From Acidipropionibacterium virtanenii (GTDB taxonomy: Bacteria > Actinomycetota > Actinomycetes > Propionibacteriales > Propionibacteriaceae): a stretch of 64,000 nt of DNA. The position numbers were made by a program, and so were the translations under genes. Below, piece by piece: positions 1-8,911 of this stretch. Location of the stretch: positions 3,162,001 to 3,226,000 of the forward strand of contig NZ_CP025198.1 in the NCBI RefSeq assembly GCF_003325455.1, read 5' to 3'. The notes beneath the pieces are model-generated. The model was not told the origin of the DNA. It saw only the letters and a program-made list of their open reading frames with translations, and searched no databases. Position 1 is the first letter of the stretch. Each line of letters begins with the position of its first letter.

Positions 1-25
1 TCGCCTCGAGATCCCGCGTACCGTC

Positions 26-55
26 TTGACGTGTCAGATGTTAGCACGTGATAAT
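26..55 (+). promoter_or_regulatory. Promoter with palindromic operator
   Basis: TTGACG (26-31) and GATAAT (50-55), 18 bp apart, form a good sigma-70-type promoter for the sugar porter gene that starts at 92. TTAGCACGTGATAA (41-54) is a dyad with only one mismatched pair and a central CACGTG, and it overlaps the -10. A dimeric repressor bound there would block transcription. Which regulator binds is not evident. Confidence 0.6.
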
Positions 56-91
56 CCAGACGGTCAACGGTCGCATCGAAGAGGATGACAA

Positions 92-1582
92 ATGACTTCA
101 CAAGCAACGGGGCAGAGTAGCCCCGGCCCTTCCGGCGCAGGACAGCCCAACATGTCGGAGACCCCACCAGGCACTCCGGAGCATCGGACGAAGGTCCGCA
201 GACGCCTCAACGTCGCCACTCTCGTGGTGACCTTCGGAGCCCTGGCCTTCGGCTACGACACCGGCGTCATCTCGGGCGCGCTGCCCTTCATGAAACTGCC
301 CACCGAACAGGGCGGGCTGGCCCTGACCCCCCTCACCGAGGGACTGGTCACAGCCTCACTGCTGCTCGGCGCCGCCTTCGGCTCAGTCGGCGGCGGGCGA
401 CTCTCCGACATGTACGGGCGCCGTCACAACATCAAGTGGCTGGCCATCGTCTTCCTCATCGGAGCCCTGGGAACAGCCCTCGCACCCAACCTGCCTGTCA
501 TGATCGCCTTCCGGGTCGTCCTCGGCTTCGCCGTCGGCGGAGCCTCGGCGACCGTCCCCATGTTCATCGGGGAACTGGCCCCCGCGAACCGGCGAGGACC
601 GCTGGTCTCCCGCAACGAACTGATGATCGTCACCGGCCAGCTGATCGCCTACACCACCAATGCCATGCTCGGCGTGTGGGGCGATCCGTCCCACGCCTGG
701 CGCTGGATGCTCGGCCTGGCCACCATCCCCGCCGTCGCCCTGTGGATCGGCACCTTCTTCGTCCCCGAATCCCCGCGCTGGCTGGTCACGAAGCGCCGCA
801 ACGGCGAGGCTCTCGATGTCCTCAAGCAGTTGCGCGAGGAGGACCCGACTAAGGAACTCGCCGAGATCGACCAGCTCGTGACCGAGACCGCCGCGTCCCA
901 GGCCCACTCACGTCAGCATCTGGGCACGCCATGGATCAAGCGGATCACCCTCATCGGGATCGGCTTCGGCATCGTCATCCAGCTCACCGGTGTCAACGCC
1001 ATCATGTACTTCGCCCCCACCGTCCTCATGTCCACCGGGCTGGGCACCAGCGCCGCGCTGGTCGCCACCATCGCCAACGGCATCGTCTCCGTCCTGGCCG
1101 TGGCCATCGGCCTGGGCATCATCGGGCGGGCCAACCGGCGCACGATGCTCAAGATCGGCATGGTCGGCATCATCTGTTCCCAGGTCCTACTGGCCTTCGC
1201 GTTCATGCTGCCCGAGGCGACCTGGCGCAGCTACGTCATCCTCGCCATGATGCTGGTCTACCTCTGCTTCATGCAGATGTTCTGCTCCATCGTCTTCTGG
1301 CTCATGATGTCGGAGATCTTCCCACTTCGGGTCCGCGGCCTGGCGATGGGCATCGCGATCTTCTGCCAGTGGATCTCCAACGGCCTGGTGACGTTCTTCT
1401 TCCCGATCCTGCTCGACAGGATCGGCGGCCACACCTTCTTCATCTTCGCCGTCATCAACGTCATCGCCCTCATCTTCGAGCAGAAGTGCCTGCCCGAGAC
1501 CAGGGGCAAGACCCTCGAGCGCCTTGAGGAGGAACTCGCCGCCGGAGGAGACGGCAAGCAACCCGCCCAGGCGGCCGCCTGA
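92..1582 (+). CDS. MFS sugar porter (SP family)
   Basis: This 496-aa integral membrane protein has about 12 hydrophobic segments and is a proton-linked sugar or polyol importer. Family signatures are clear: GYDTGVISGAL in helix 1, GRLSDMYGRR in the loop after helix 2, PESPRWL before the central loop, and PETRGKTLE at the end of the last helix. These mark the sugar porter family, which includes XylE, GalP and IolT. The ATG at 92 follows a GAGG at 81-84. The next gene, 45 bp downstream, is an IolE-like isomerase, so inositol or a related polyol is a plausible substrate. The exact sugar cannot be read from sequence. Confidence 0.9.
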   Translation: MTSQATGQSSPGPSGAGQPNMSETPPGTPEHRTKVRRRLNVATLVVTFGALAFGYDTGVISGALPFMKLPTEQGGLALTPLTEGLVTASLLLGAAFGSVGGGRLSDMYGRRHNIKWLAIVFLIGALGTALAPNLPVMIAFRVVLGFAVGGASATVPMFIGELAPANRRGPLVSRNELMIVTGQLIAYTTNAMLGVWGDPSHAWRWMLGLATIPAVALWIGTFFVPESPRWLVTKRRNGEALDVLKQLREEDPTKELAEIDQLVTETAASQAHSRQHLGTPWIKRITLIGIGFGIVIQLTGVNAIMYFAPTVLMSTGLGTSAALVATIANGIVSVLAVAIGLGIIGRANRRTMLKIGMVGIICSQVLLAFAFMLPEATWRSYVILAMMLVYLCFMQMFCSIVFWLMMSEIFPLRVRGLAMGIAIFCQWISNGLVTFFFPILLDRIGGHTFFIFAVINVIALIFEQKCLPETRGKTLERLEEELAAGGDGKQPAQAAA

Positions 1583-1626
1583 CCCCAGAATCGCCCACCC
1601 CGAATATCAATCGAGAGGAAACAACC

Positions 1627-2553
1627 ATGTCCAAGGCCAACTCCACCGATCCGAAGTACGCGAAGCTGTCAGTCGGCGTCGCCTGCGACTCGTGGGGGGT
1701 GTGGTTCCCCGACGACGACAAGCAGCTGCCCCCACTGACAGTGCTCGACCAGATGGCCGAGTCCGGATTCGTCAACATCGAGACGGGCCCCTACGGCTTC
1801 TTCCCCACCGATCCGGACATCCTCAGGAAGGAGACCAAGGCCCGCGGGCTGACCGTGGTCGCCGGCACCCAGGGCGGCCCGCTGCATCACAGGGAGGACT
1901 GGGACTCGACGATCGGCGACATCCGCGCCGTCGCCGGGACCGTCTCCCCGTTGGGGGCCAAGCATCTGGTCTACCTGCCGACGCCCTTCATCGACTACAA
2001 GACCTCCGAGCAGATCGAGCCCGACACGATCGCCGACGACGCCTGGAAGGTCTACATGGAGGGCCTCAACAAGGTGGGCGCCATATTGCGCGACGACTAC
2101 GGCATGACCCTGGGCGTCCATCCTCATGGCAACACCTACATCCAGACCGAGGAGGAGATCACCCGGATGCTGGCCGACACCGATCCCTCGGTGGTGTCCC
2201 TGTGCCTGGACACCGGCCACGTCGTGTATTCCGGTGGCGACCCGATCCGCGTCATCGCCGATCACGCCAGCCGGATCTCCTTCGTCCACATCAAGGCCAT
2301 GGACCAGGACGTGCTGGCCGAGACCAACCGGAACAACTGGTCCTTCGGCGAGGCAGTGGCCCACGGCGTCTCGGTGACCCCGCCCAAGGGGCAGCCCGAC
2401 ATGGTGGCCCTCATCGACGCCCTGGCCGGCCTCGACAAGGAGCTCAACGTCGTGGTGGAGCAGGATCTCTACCCCGTCGATCCCGCCTTCCCGCTGCCCA
2501 ACGCCATCGCAACCCGCGAGTACCTGGCAGGCTGCAACCTCGGGAGTCTGTGA
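1627..2553 (+). CDS. Sugar phosphate isomerase/epimerase, IolE-like TIM barrel
   Basis: The 308-aa cytoplasmic protein belongs to the AP-endonuclease-2-type TIM barrel family (xylose isomerase-like). The opening ACDSWGVWFPDD and the following GPYGFFPTDP resemble inosose dehydratase IolE. Likely metal ligands are visible as HPH near residue 165, CLDTGH near 195, SFVHIK near 220 and VVVEQD near 280. GAGAGGAAACAACC before the ATG supplies the ribosome site. It is probably co-transcribed with the upstream porter, and a hairpin follows its stop. A step in inositol or related polyol catabolism is inferred; another ketose or inosose isomerisation is possible. Confidence 0.8.
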   Translation: MSKANSTDPKYAKLSVGVACDSWGVWFPDDDKQLPPLTVLDQMAESGFVNIETGPYGFFPTDPDILRKETKARGLTVVAGTQGGPLHHREDWDSTIGDIRAVAGTVSPLGAKHLVYLPTPFIDYKTSEQIEPDTIADDAWKVYMEGLNKVGAILRDDYGMTLGVHPHGNTYIQTEEEITRMLADTDPSVVSLCLDTGHVVYSGGDPIRVIADHASRISFVHIKAMDQDVLAETNRNNWSFGEAVAHGVSVTPPKGQPDMVALIDALAGLDKELNVVVEQDLYPVDPAFPLPNAIATREYLAGCNLGSL

Positions 2554-2595
2554 TCGATCGACCTGCGGCGGCAGCCCCTGTAGCCGCCGCACCCC

Positions 2596-2640
2596 GGCCG
2601 CCGGCGGAGCATTGCGTCTTCGCCGGCGGCCTCTTCTGCT
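2596..2640 (+). terminator. Probable rho-independent terminator
   Basis: GGCCGCCGGCG (2596-2606) pairs perfectly with CGCCGGCGGCC (2621-2631) around a 14-nt loop, followed by the pyrimidine-rich CTCTTCTGCT. It lies 42 bp after the isomerase stop and before the lacI promoter, so it probably ends the porter-isomerase transcript. The U-tract is weak, as is common in high-G+C genomes. Confidence 0.6.
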
Positions 2641-2750
2641 CACGATGAGCCGCCGGATGGTTGTCCGCGGAGTGGGGCGCCTCCTCTCCGTCACCCGGGT
2701 TGGGTATCGACCGTTTCGGTCGGGGTACGGACGCCCGTCAACGCGAACCC

Positions 2751-2801
2751 TTGACGGTCCCGCCCGAAAGCCTTACCTTTGTATCTACCTAAACGCTTAG
2801 G
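2751..2801 (+). promoter_or_regulatory. lacI promoter with LacI-type operator
   Basis: TTGACG (2751-2756) and TACCTT (2774-2779) are 17 bp apart. Just downstream, CCTAAACGCTTAGG (2788-2801) is a 14-bp dyad with the central CG typical of LacI/GalR operators. It overlaps the expected start site and the ribosome site AGGGAGG (2799-2805) of the LacI-family gene. Autorepression of the regulator and the importer genes behind it is the simplest reading. Confidence 0.7.
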
Positions 2802-2813
2802 GAGGTGATTTCG

Positions 2814-3875
2814 ATGACGAAACCCACGATGGCGGACGTGAGCCGCGAGAGCGGCCTGAGCCTGTGGACGGTCTCGCAGGTGCTCAACGAGAAACCCGGC
2901 GTGGCAGAGGGCACCCGCGAGCTGGTTCAGGCCGTGGCCCACGATCTGGGATACGTGGTGAACAGAGCTGCCAGCGACCTCAAACGCAACGAGCAGAGCG
3001 GTATCGCCGTCATCACCGCGAGCACCGTCAACTCCTACTACATTGACATGGTCCAAGGCATCCACGCAGAGCTGCGAGGTTCTCGACACACCGCGATGGT
3101 CACCGATATAGCGGCAGAGGGACACTTCACCCAGGCGGCCGAGGACCTCACGATCCAGAGCATCCTAGGAGCACGGCCTGCGGCCGTGATCTCGACACTG
3201 CCTCTCTCGACCGACAACCTCGATCTGCTGCGGCGGTGGGATGTTCCCGTAGTCTTCGTCGACTCGCCTCCGCCGGCCGGGGTCCAAGACGCCGCCAGTG
3301 TCACCACCGACAACGTCAGGGCGAGCGAGGACCTCGGCGCGCATCTGGGCATCCATGGTTACAGGACATGGCTGGCACTGATGTATCCCGGCCGCTGGAC
3401 GACACGCTCACCGCGCGAAGCCGGTCTCCGAGCAGCAGCCCAGCAGGTCGGCGCAGTCCTGCACGTCGCCGAGTCCGACAACGACCCGAAGTCGGCGGCC
3501 GCGAATCTGAATGTCTATCTCCAGCGCAATCCCCTTCCTGACGCATTGATCGCCGGAAATGCACCGATGCTGCAGGGCATCATGCAGTGTCTCGCCGACC
3601 ATCACATCCTGATACCGGACGACGTGGCGGTCGTGGCATTCGACGACTTCGCATGGGCGGGCCTGCTGAAGCCACCGATGACGGTGGTTGACGAGGACGC
3701 CGACGCCATCGGACGGCGCGCAGCGGAACTCGCACTTGACCTCATCGATCGGCAGCCCGCCACTGGACGAGTGAAAGGAGGCGTCACCGGCCCCATCTAC
3801 ACCCCCGCAGATCGTCTGATCACCCAGGCGACCCTGCGCATCCGGGAATCCTGTGGCTGTCCCTCACGGCGATAG
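2814..3875 (+). CDS. LacI-family transcriptional regulator
   Basis: The 353-aa protein begins with a LacI-type helix-turn-helix (TMADVSRESGLSLWTVSQVL) and the hinge region that contacts the minor groove, followed by a periplasmic-binding-protein-like sensor domain. It should repress sugar genes until an effector sugar binds. The ATG at 2814 is preferred over an in-frame GTG at 2805 because AGGGAGG lies 8 nt upstream and the HTH then starts about six residues in. A LacI-type operator sits in its own promoter. The SBP gene begins 63 bp after its stop, so it is probably the local regulator of the importer operon. Confidence 0.9.
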   Translation: MTKPTMADVSRESGLSLWTVSQVLNEKPGVAEGTRELVQAVAHDLGYVVNRAASDLKRNEQSGIAVITASTVNSYYIDMVQGIHAELRGSRHTAMVTDIAAEGHFTQAAEDLTIQSILGARPAAVISTLPLSTDNLDLLRRWDVPVVFVDSPPPAGVQDAASVTTDNVRASEDLGAHLGIHGYRTWLALMYPGRWTTRSPREAGLRAAAQQVGAVLHVAESDNDPKSAAANLNVYLQRNPLPDALIAGNAPMLQGIMQCLADHHILIPDDVAVVAFDDFAWAGLLKPPMTVVDEDADAIGRRAAELALDLIDRQPATGRVKGGVTGPIYTPADRLITQATLRIRESCGCPSRR

Positions 3876-3938
3876 CCCAACGGAGACGCGGCCGGGTCAA
3901 TGAACGCCCGTTCCCGTCGCACCCCTGACAAGGAAGTC

Positions 3939-4895
3939 ATGAATATCTCCAGACGCGCCATGCTCGGCGCCAGCGCAGCCCTACTCGGATCCATCCCACT
4001 CGCGGCATGCACCACCGGGGACGAGGCCGTGAAGCCTCGCACCAGGAAGATCGAATCCATCGGTCTCATGGTGCAGGACATGTCCAATCCGTTCTTCGCC
4101 GCTATGGCGAAGGGTGCACGACAGGCCGCCGCCTCGCTCAACGCGAACCTAAACGTTCAGGACGCTCGGCTCGACCTGGCCGAGCAGTACTCGCAGATCG
4201 ACTCCTTCGTGCTCCAGGGCATCGACCTGGTCATCATCAGTGCCATCGACAGCGAGGGCATCGCACCCGCGCTCCGCAAGGCCAGGAACCACGGCATGAT
4301 CGTCATCGGAGTCGATTCCGCCGCGCAGGGCGCCGACGCGACGGCCATGACCAACGCCGTGGAGGCCGGCGAGAAATCCGCCGAGTACCTGTTCAAGCAA
4401 ATGGGCGGCAAGGGAAAGATCCTGATCGTCGACGGGACTCCCCTGCAGACCATCCGGGACCGGGTCAAGGGATGCAAGAACGTGCTCGCCAAATATCCGG
4501 GCATCAAGGTCGCCGGCCACCAATCGTCCAACAATGACCGCGCTTCGAGCCTCACCGTCACCACTGACATGCTCACCTCAGCCCGCGACGTCACCGGGAT
4601 CTGGGCGATGAATGACCCCTCGGCTCTGGGAGCGGTGCTCGCCGTGGAGCAGGCCGGCCTCCAGGACCGGATCATCGTCACGGGCATTGACGGCAGTCCT
4701 GAGGGTGTGGCTGAACTCAAGCGGAAGAACACGCCGTTCATCGGCTTCGCGACCCAGAATCCGGCGGAGATGGTGCGCCAAGGAGTCAAAGCCGCTCAAG
4801 GCATTATCGAAGGACATCCCCCAAAGAGCCCGAAGATCCTGATTCCAAGCAAGCTCTACACCCGCGAAACCATCAACACCTACCCGGGGTGGTGA
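3939..4895 (+). CDS. Ribose-type sugar-binding lipoprotein of ABC importer
   Basis: This 318-aa extracytoplasmic receptor feeds sugar to the permease encoded downstream. The N-terminus has twin arginines and a lipobox LAAC with Cys24, so it is probably a lipid-anchored surface protein. The mature part is a periplasmic-binding type 1 fold (RbsB-like), with MVQDMSNPFFAAMAKGA near its start and GIDGSPEGVAEL in the C-terminal half. I chose ATG 3939, preceded by AAGGAAG, over a longer in-frame start at 3900 that would put 13 residues before the signal. It is followed 4 bp later by the ATPase gene. The ligand is unknown. Confidence 0.88.
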   Translation: MNISRRAMLGASAALLGSIPLAACTTGDEAVKPRTRKIESIGLMVQDMSNPFFAAMAKGARQAAASLNANLNVQDARLDLAEQYSQIDSFVLQGIDLVIISAIDSEGIAPALRKARNHGMIVIGVDSAAQGADATAMTNAVEAGEKSAEYLFKQMGGKGKILIVDGTPLQTIRDRVKGCKNVLAKYPGIKVAGHQSSNNDRASSLTVTTDMLTSARDVTGIWAMNDPSALGAVLAVEQAGLQDRIIVTGIDGSPEGVAELKRKNTPFIGFATQNPAEMVRQGVKAAQGIIEGHPPKSPKILIPSKLYTRETINTYPGW

Positions 4896-4899
4896 CAGC

Positions 4900-6429
4900 A
4901 TGTCCACACACAATTTCCCTGAAGCGACGCCCCTTCTCCAGCTCAGGGGCATTTCCAAGAGATACGGTGCGACACAAGCACTCAATTCCGTCGACTTCGA
5001 CGCCTATCCCGGCGAGGTCCATGCCCTCATGGGCGAGAACGGTGCGGGAAAATCGACCCTGATGAAGATCCTCGCCGGAAATGAATCCCGTGATGCCGGC
5101 ACCATCCTCATTGACGGCGAGGCCGTCGAGATCTCATCTCCCGCTGACGCCGTCAGCCATGGCATTGCCATCATCCATCAGGAGCTGAACACGGTTCCTG
5201 ACATGACCGTGGCGGAGAACCTTGCCCTCGGACGCGAACCGCGTGGCAGGCTCGGGGCCCTGGACAGGAGGCGGATGCTGACAGAGGCTCGCCGGAAGCT
5301 CGCCCTGATCGGAGCCGAGATCGATCCCCGCACGACTCTGGGACGGCTGAGCGTCGGGCGCCAGCAGATGGTCGAGATTGCGCGCGCGGTCAGTGAGAAC
5401 GCGCGCGTCCTCGTCCTCGACGAGCCCACCGCGGCCCTGTCACGCACGGAATCTGAGCAGCTGTACTCGCTCATCCAAAAGATGCGCGACGACGGGGTGG
5501 CGCTCATCTACATCTCCCACCGCATGGAGGAGGTGTGGATGCTCGCCGATCGCGTGACCGTCTTCAGGGACGGCGGTCTCGTCGGCACCCGCGACAAGGA
5601 GACGATTGAACCCGCCGACGTCGTACGCATGATGGTCGGCCGTGACGTCGTCGACCTCTACGGGCACGAGAGGCGAAGCCCGTCAGAGGTGCTGCTCGAG
5701 GTGCATGATCTCACCGGCGCGGCGGCCGGCCCAGCCAGCCTGAGCGTGCGTGCCGGCGAGGTCGTGGCGATGGCCGGCCTTATCGGCTCCGGGCGGACCG
5801 AACTGGTCCGCATGATCTTCGGCGCCGACCCGGCGTTCAGCGGAACCGTCGAGGTCGCCGGACGGAGCACCCCTCCCCGCCGGCCCTCAGAGGCGATCCA
5901 TCGTGGCATCGCCATGGTGCCCGAGAGCCGGAAGGAACAGGCGTTGTTCCCTGAGCAGTCCGTGGAGCGCAATATCTCCATCAGCACGCTGCCGACGTAC
6001 TCTCCCGGCGGCGTGATGCAGGCGAGGAAGGCCCGCACCGCCGCCAAGCAGGAGATGAAGCGCCTGAACCTGCGCGAGAACGCAATCGACCTGCCTGCAC
6101 GCGCACTGTCGGGAGGCAACCAGCAGAAGATCGTCCTCGCCCGGTGGCTGATGGCCGACTCCGACGTCCTGATCCTCGATGAGCCGACCCGCGGGGTCGA
6201 CATCGGGGCCAAGAGCGAGATCTATGACGCCATCAACTCCTTGGCCGAAGCCGGCAAGGCGATCCTCGTGGTCTCCTCCGACCTGCCGGAAGCCATCGGC
6301 ATCAGCGATCGGGTCCTGGTCATGCGCCACGGGCGGATCGTCGCCGATCTTGATTCCGCCACCACCACCGAAGAAAACGTCATGCTCCACGCAACTGGCA
6401 CCGCCGCCACGCGAGAGGAAAAGAAATGA
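4900..6429 (+). CDS. Sugar ABC importer ATPase, RbsA/MglA type
   Basis: The 509-aa protein has two fused ABC domains, as in RbsA and MglA. Domain 1 has Walker A GENGAGKST near residue 46, a signature LSVGRQQM near 150 and Walker B VLVLDEPTAAL near 170. Domain 2 has the degenerate P-loop usual for this family (GLIGSGRTEL near 285), then LSGGNQQKIVLARW and VLILDEPTRGVD. It energises import by the permease. Its 3' end overlaps the permease start (ATGA), indicating translational coupling. Confidence 0.92.
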   Translation: MSTHNFPEATPLLQLRGISKRYGATQALNSVDFDAYPGEVHALMGENGAGKSTLMKILAGNESRDAGTILIDGEAVEISSPADAVSHGIAIIHQELNTVPDMTVAENLALGREPRGRLGALDRRRMLTEARRKLALIGAEIDPRTTLGRLSVGRQQMVEIARAVSENARVLVLDEPTAALSRTESEQLYSLIQKMRDDGVALIYISHRMEEVWMLADRVTVFRDGGLVGTRDKETIEPADVVRMMVGRDVVDLYGHERRSPSEVLLEVHDLTGAAAGPASLSVRAGEVVAMAGLIGSGRTELVRMIFGADPAFSGTVEVAGRSTPPRRPSEAIHRGIAMVPESRKEQALFPEQSVERNISISTLPTYSPGGVMQARKARTAAKQEMKRLNLRENAIDLPARALSGGNQQKIVLARWLMADSDVLILDEPTRGVDIGAKSEIYDAINSLAEAGKAILVVSSDLPEAIGISDRVLVMRHGRIVADLDSATTTEENVMLHATGTAATREEKK

Positions 6430-7433
6430 GCACAGCAACGACCACCCGCCCGAGCGAGCGGGAACCCTTCGACTTCGCCACCTGGTGGGACCGCTGGGGA
6501 ATCCTCTTGGTCCTCGTCGCGCTCGTCGCCCTGATGGCGGCCATAGCGCCGAATTTCGCCTCCGTGGACAACATCTGGAACATCGCCCGGTCCATCTCGA
6601 TCAACGCGATTCTCGCCGCAGGCATGACCTTCGTCATCATCACCGCGGGAATCGACCTGTCGGTCGGGTCGACAGTAGCCGTGTCGGGCGTCGTCAGCGT
6701 GCTCGTGTCAATGGCCGGGGTGCCGGCCCCGCTCGCGGTGCTGATCGGAGTGCTCGCCGGAGCTGCGGCGGGTCTCATCAACGGCATGCTGACCGCTTAC
6801 ATGACTCTGGCCGCATTTATCGTCACCCTCGCGTCGATGACATTCCTTCGCGGCCTGGCCTACACGATGACCGGCGGTCAGCCGATCGTCGACGGGAACC
6901 TGAGTTTCCGCGGGCTCGGTAACGGCGGTCTGCTCGGCATACCGGCACCGGTGATCTGCATGCTGATCGTCTACGTACTGGCCTGGTTCCTCCTGGAGCG
7001 CACCCGATACGGTCGGCACGTCTACGCTGTCGGCGGCAATCCTGAGGCGGCACGCCTGGCGGGTGTCAACGTGAAGGCGATTCTCACCTCGGTATACGTC
7101 ATCGCGGGTGCATGTGCGGGGCTGGCCGGGGTCATCTTCGCGGGGCGCGTCGTCTCCGCCCAGCCGACCGCGGGCAACGGTTACGAGCTCGATGCGATCG
7201 CCGCAGTCGTCCTCGGCGGTACAAGCCTCGCGGGCGGCAAAGGCCGGGTCATCGGTACCTTCATCGGCGCGCTGATTCTCGGGGTCCTGTCCACCGGTCT
7301 CATTCTCATGAATGTCCCCTTCTTCACCCAGCTCCTCGTCAAGGGGATCGTCATCATCATCGCGGTGTCAATCGACAGCCTCAAGCAGCGGCGGTTCACC
7401 TTCCGGCGCAAGGCCGCGAAGATAGCCTCCTGA
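6426..7433 (+). CDS. Sugar ABC importer permease, RbsC type
   Basis: The 335-aa membrane protein carries about 8-10 hydrophobic segments and the conserved GMTFVIITAGIDLSVGS and AVGGNPEAARLAGV stretches of the BPD_transp_2 (RbsC/AraH) family. It forms the channel, presumably as a homodimer, for the preceding lipoprotein and ATPase. The start overlaps the ATPase stop. The operon order regulator, binding protein, ATPase, permease is standard for CUT2 importers. The transported sugar is not identified. Confidence 0.92.
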   Translation: MSTATTTRPSEREPFDFATWWDRWGILLVLVALVALMAAIAPNFASVDNIWNIARSISINAILAAGMTFVIITAGIDLSVGSTVAVSGVVSVLVSMAGVPAPLAVLIGVLAGAAAGLINGMLTAYMTLAAFIVTLASMTFLRGLAYTMTGGQPIVDGNLSFRGLGNGGLLGIPAPVICMLIVYVLAWFLLERTRYGRHVYAVGGNPEAARLAGVNVKAILTSVYVIAGACAGLAGVIFAGRVVSAQPTAGNGYELDAIAAVVLGGTSLAGGKGRVIGTFIGALILGVLSTGLILMNVPFFTQLLVKGIVIIIAVSIDSLKQRRFTFRRKAAKIAS

Positions 7434-7477
7434 TCGTGGACACTCACCATGCGTCCTCCCCGACTGAGAGCGAGCTC

Positions 7478-8845
7478 ATGACCACACGAATTGCCATCTC
7501 TGACCCGCTTCCGGGCCATCGCACGGCCGAACCCGTCCGTTTCACGGTCGACGGCGCCCTCCCCCATCCACTCCACATCGCGCACACGGCCAGTGGTGAC
7601 CCCGTCCTGTGTCAGCGCCTGAACCACCAGTCGGATCAGAGGTCGACAACATTCGTCGCCGTCCTGGATCTCGACGGCGAGCAGACGCTGGAGCTTGGCG
7701 GCCCCCTGGATTCCGGCAGCCCTGAAGCGGAAGGAATTCGGACTCTGACGCCCACGGAGGAGGATGGCTTCGTGCGGCTGGACACGGGGTACTTCGACCT
7801 GGAACTCTGCACCGGCACGGCCATGGGCACCGGTGCCTCCAAGTGGGGGTTGAGGCATTTCTCGGCCCACTACGAGGGGATTGATCTGCTGCCATCTGGA
7901 AACAATGCGATAGGCGGTTTCTACGGACCGTTCTTCACCCCGGAGAACGGTCTCATCAACCCTCCTGAACACTCCGTGGTATCGATCGAGGCCGTGGAGG
8001 CCGGCCCCGTCCTCCACCACTACCGGCTCCACGGAACCATCCCGGACGGCCTGATCGACGACCTGAAGGGGAAGTCCTATGCGATCGACTGGATCTTCAC
8101 CCTGGGGACCCCGTACTTCGAGCGACGGTATGTCGTGGACGACTTCCAGACCGTCATCAACGGACGATCCATCACGAACAAGATCACCGTCGGCGACGAG
8201 TTCGAGGGAGGACCCGGCGAACTCGTCTTCGACCGGTTCGCCTCTGAATCCGGCACCTGGTACCGGGCAGGCGATCCGTACGCGATGAAACTGGCCGACG
8301 AGGTCGAAGAGGTTATCGGGACGGCCTCCGGGCAGCAGGACCGATCGCAGAAGTTCGAGGAGTTCCGCCGGCAGCTCGGCAGCGGGATGGAATCTGCCCA
8401 CTGGGATCTGTACTGGCGCCTGTTCAGTGCCTGGGAGCGTGCCCTTCCCGAGGACGAGATCACTACGCGACTGGCCCAGGTGCGCCGTTCGGCACATGTT
8501 CTGGCGGATGCTCCCGATCGGCCGTGGGTGCTGGACACCCGTCCGGTTGACGTGTCATCGGTACCTGATGAGACGATCTTCACTGGGCCGGTTCAGAAAT
8601 CGGTGGAGTTCAGCACCACCAAGGACCGAGCCATGATCTGGTGGACAGGACGCCCCTCCGGAGCCTTCCAGATCGTCCAGCGAAAGCAGTCCGGCTGGGT
8701 CAACTGGGGCTCCAACGGTGAGAATGAGTGCCCCGAACTCCCGGTCGGGGTGCCGATCAAGACCGCCTATGGTCCCTTCACCCAGACCTGGGAGGGGATT
8801 GCCGACCAGCTGGCGACACCGGTGACGGTGACTGTGGGTCAGTAG
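7478..8845 (+). CDS. Uncharacterised protein linked to sugar importer
   Basis: I do not recognise this 455-aa protein. It has no signal peptide or membrane segment, and is rich in aromatic residues and short beta-prone stretches (for example SKWGLRHFSAHYEG, NAIGGFYGPFFTPENGLINPPEH, YAIDWIFTLGTPYFERRYVVDD), suggesting a beta-sandwich or carbohydrate-active fold. It starts 44 bp after the RbsC-type permease gene, in the same direction, so it probably acts on the imported sugar or glycoside. ATG 7478 is chosen; an in-frame GTG at 7436 would add 14 residues. The IS3 element begins 36 bp after its stop, so any following genes of the operon may have been separated or lost. Confidence 0.6.
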   Translation: MTTRIAISDPLPGHRTAEPVRFTVDGALPHPLHIAHTASGDPVLCQRLNHQSDQRSTTFVAVLDLDGEQTLELGGPLDSGSPEAEGIRTLTPTEEDGFVRLDTGYFDLELCTGTAMGTGASKWGLRHFSAHYEGIDLLPSGNNAIGGFYGPFFTPENGLINPPEHSVVSIEAVEAGPVLHHYRLHGTIPDGLIDDLKGKSYAIDWIFTLGTPYFERRYVVDDFQTVINGRSITNKITVGDEFEGGPGELVFDRFASESGTWYRAGDPYAMKLADEVEEVIGTASGQQDRSQKFEEFRRQLGSGMESAHWDLYWRLFSAWERALPEDEITTRLAQVRRSAHVLADAPDRPWVLDTRPVDVSSVPDETIFTGPVQKSVEFSTTKDRAMIWWTGRPSGAFQIVQRKQSGWVNWGSNGENECPELPVGVPIKTAYGPFTQTWEGIADQLATPVTVTVGQ

Positions 8846-8911
8846 ACGGTGGGGGGCGGGCGTTCGGGCCCGTGAAGGGCCTGTCAAGTGTCGCGTTTGA
8901 TGGAGGCTGAT

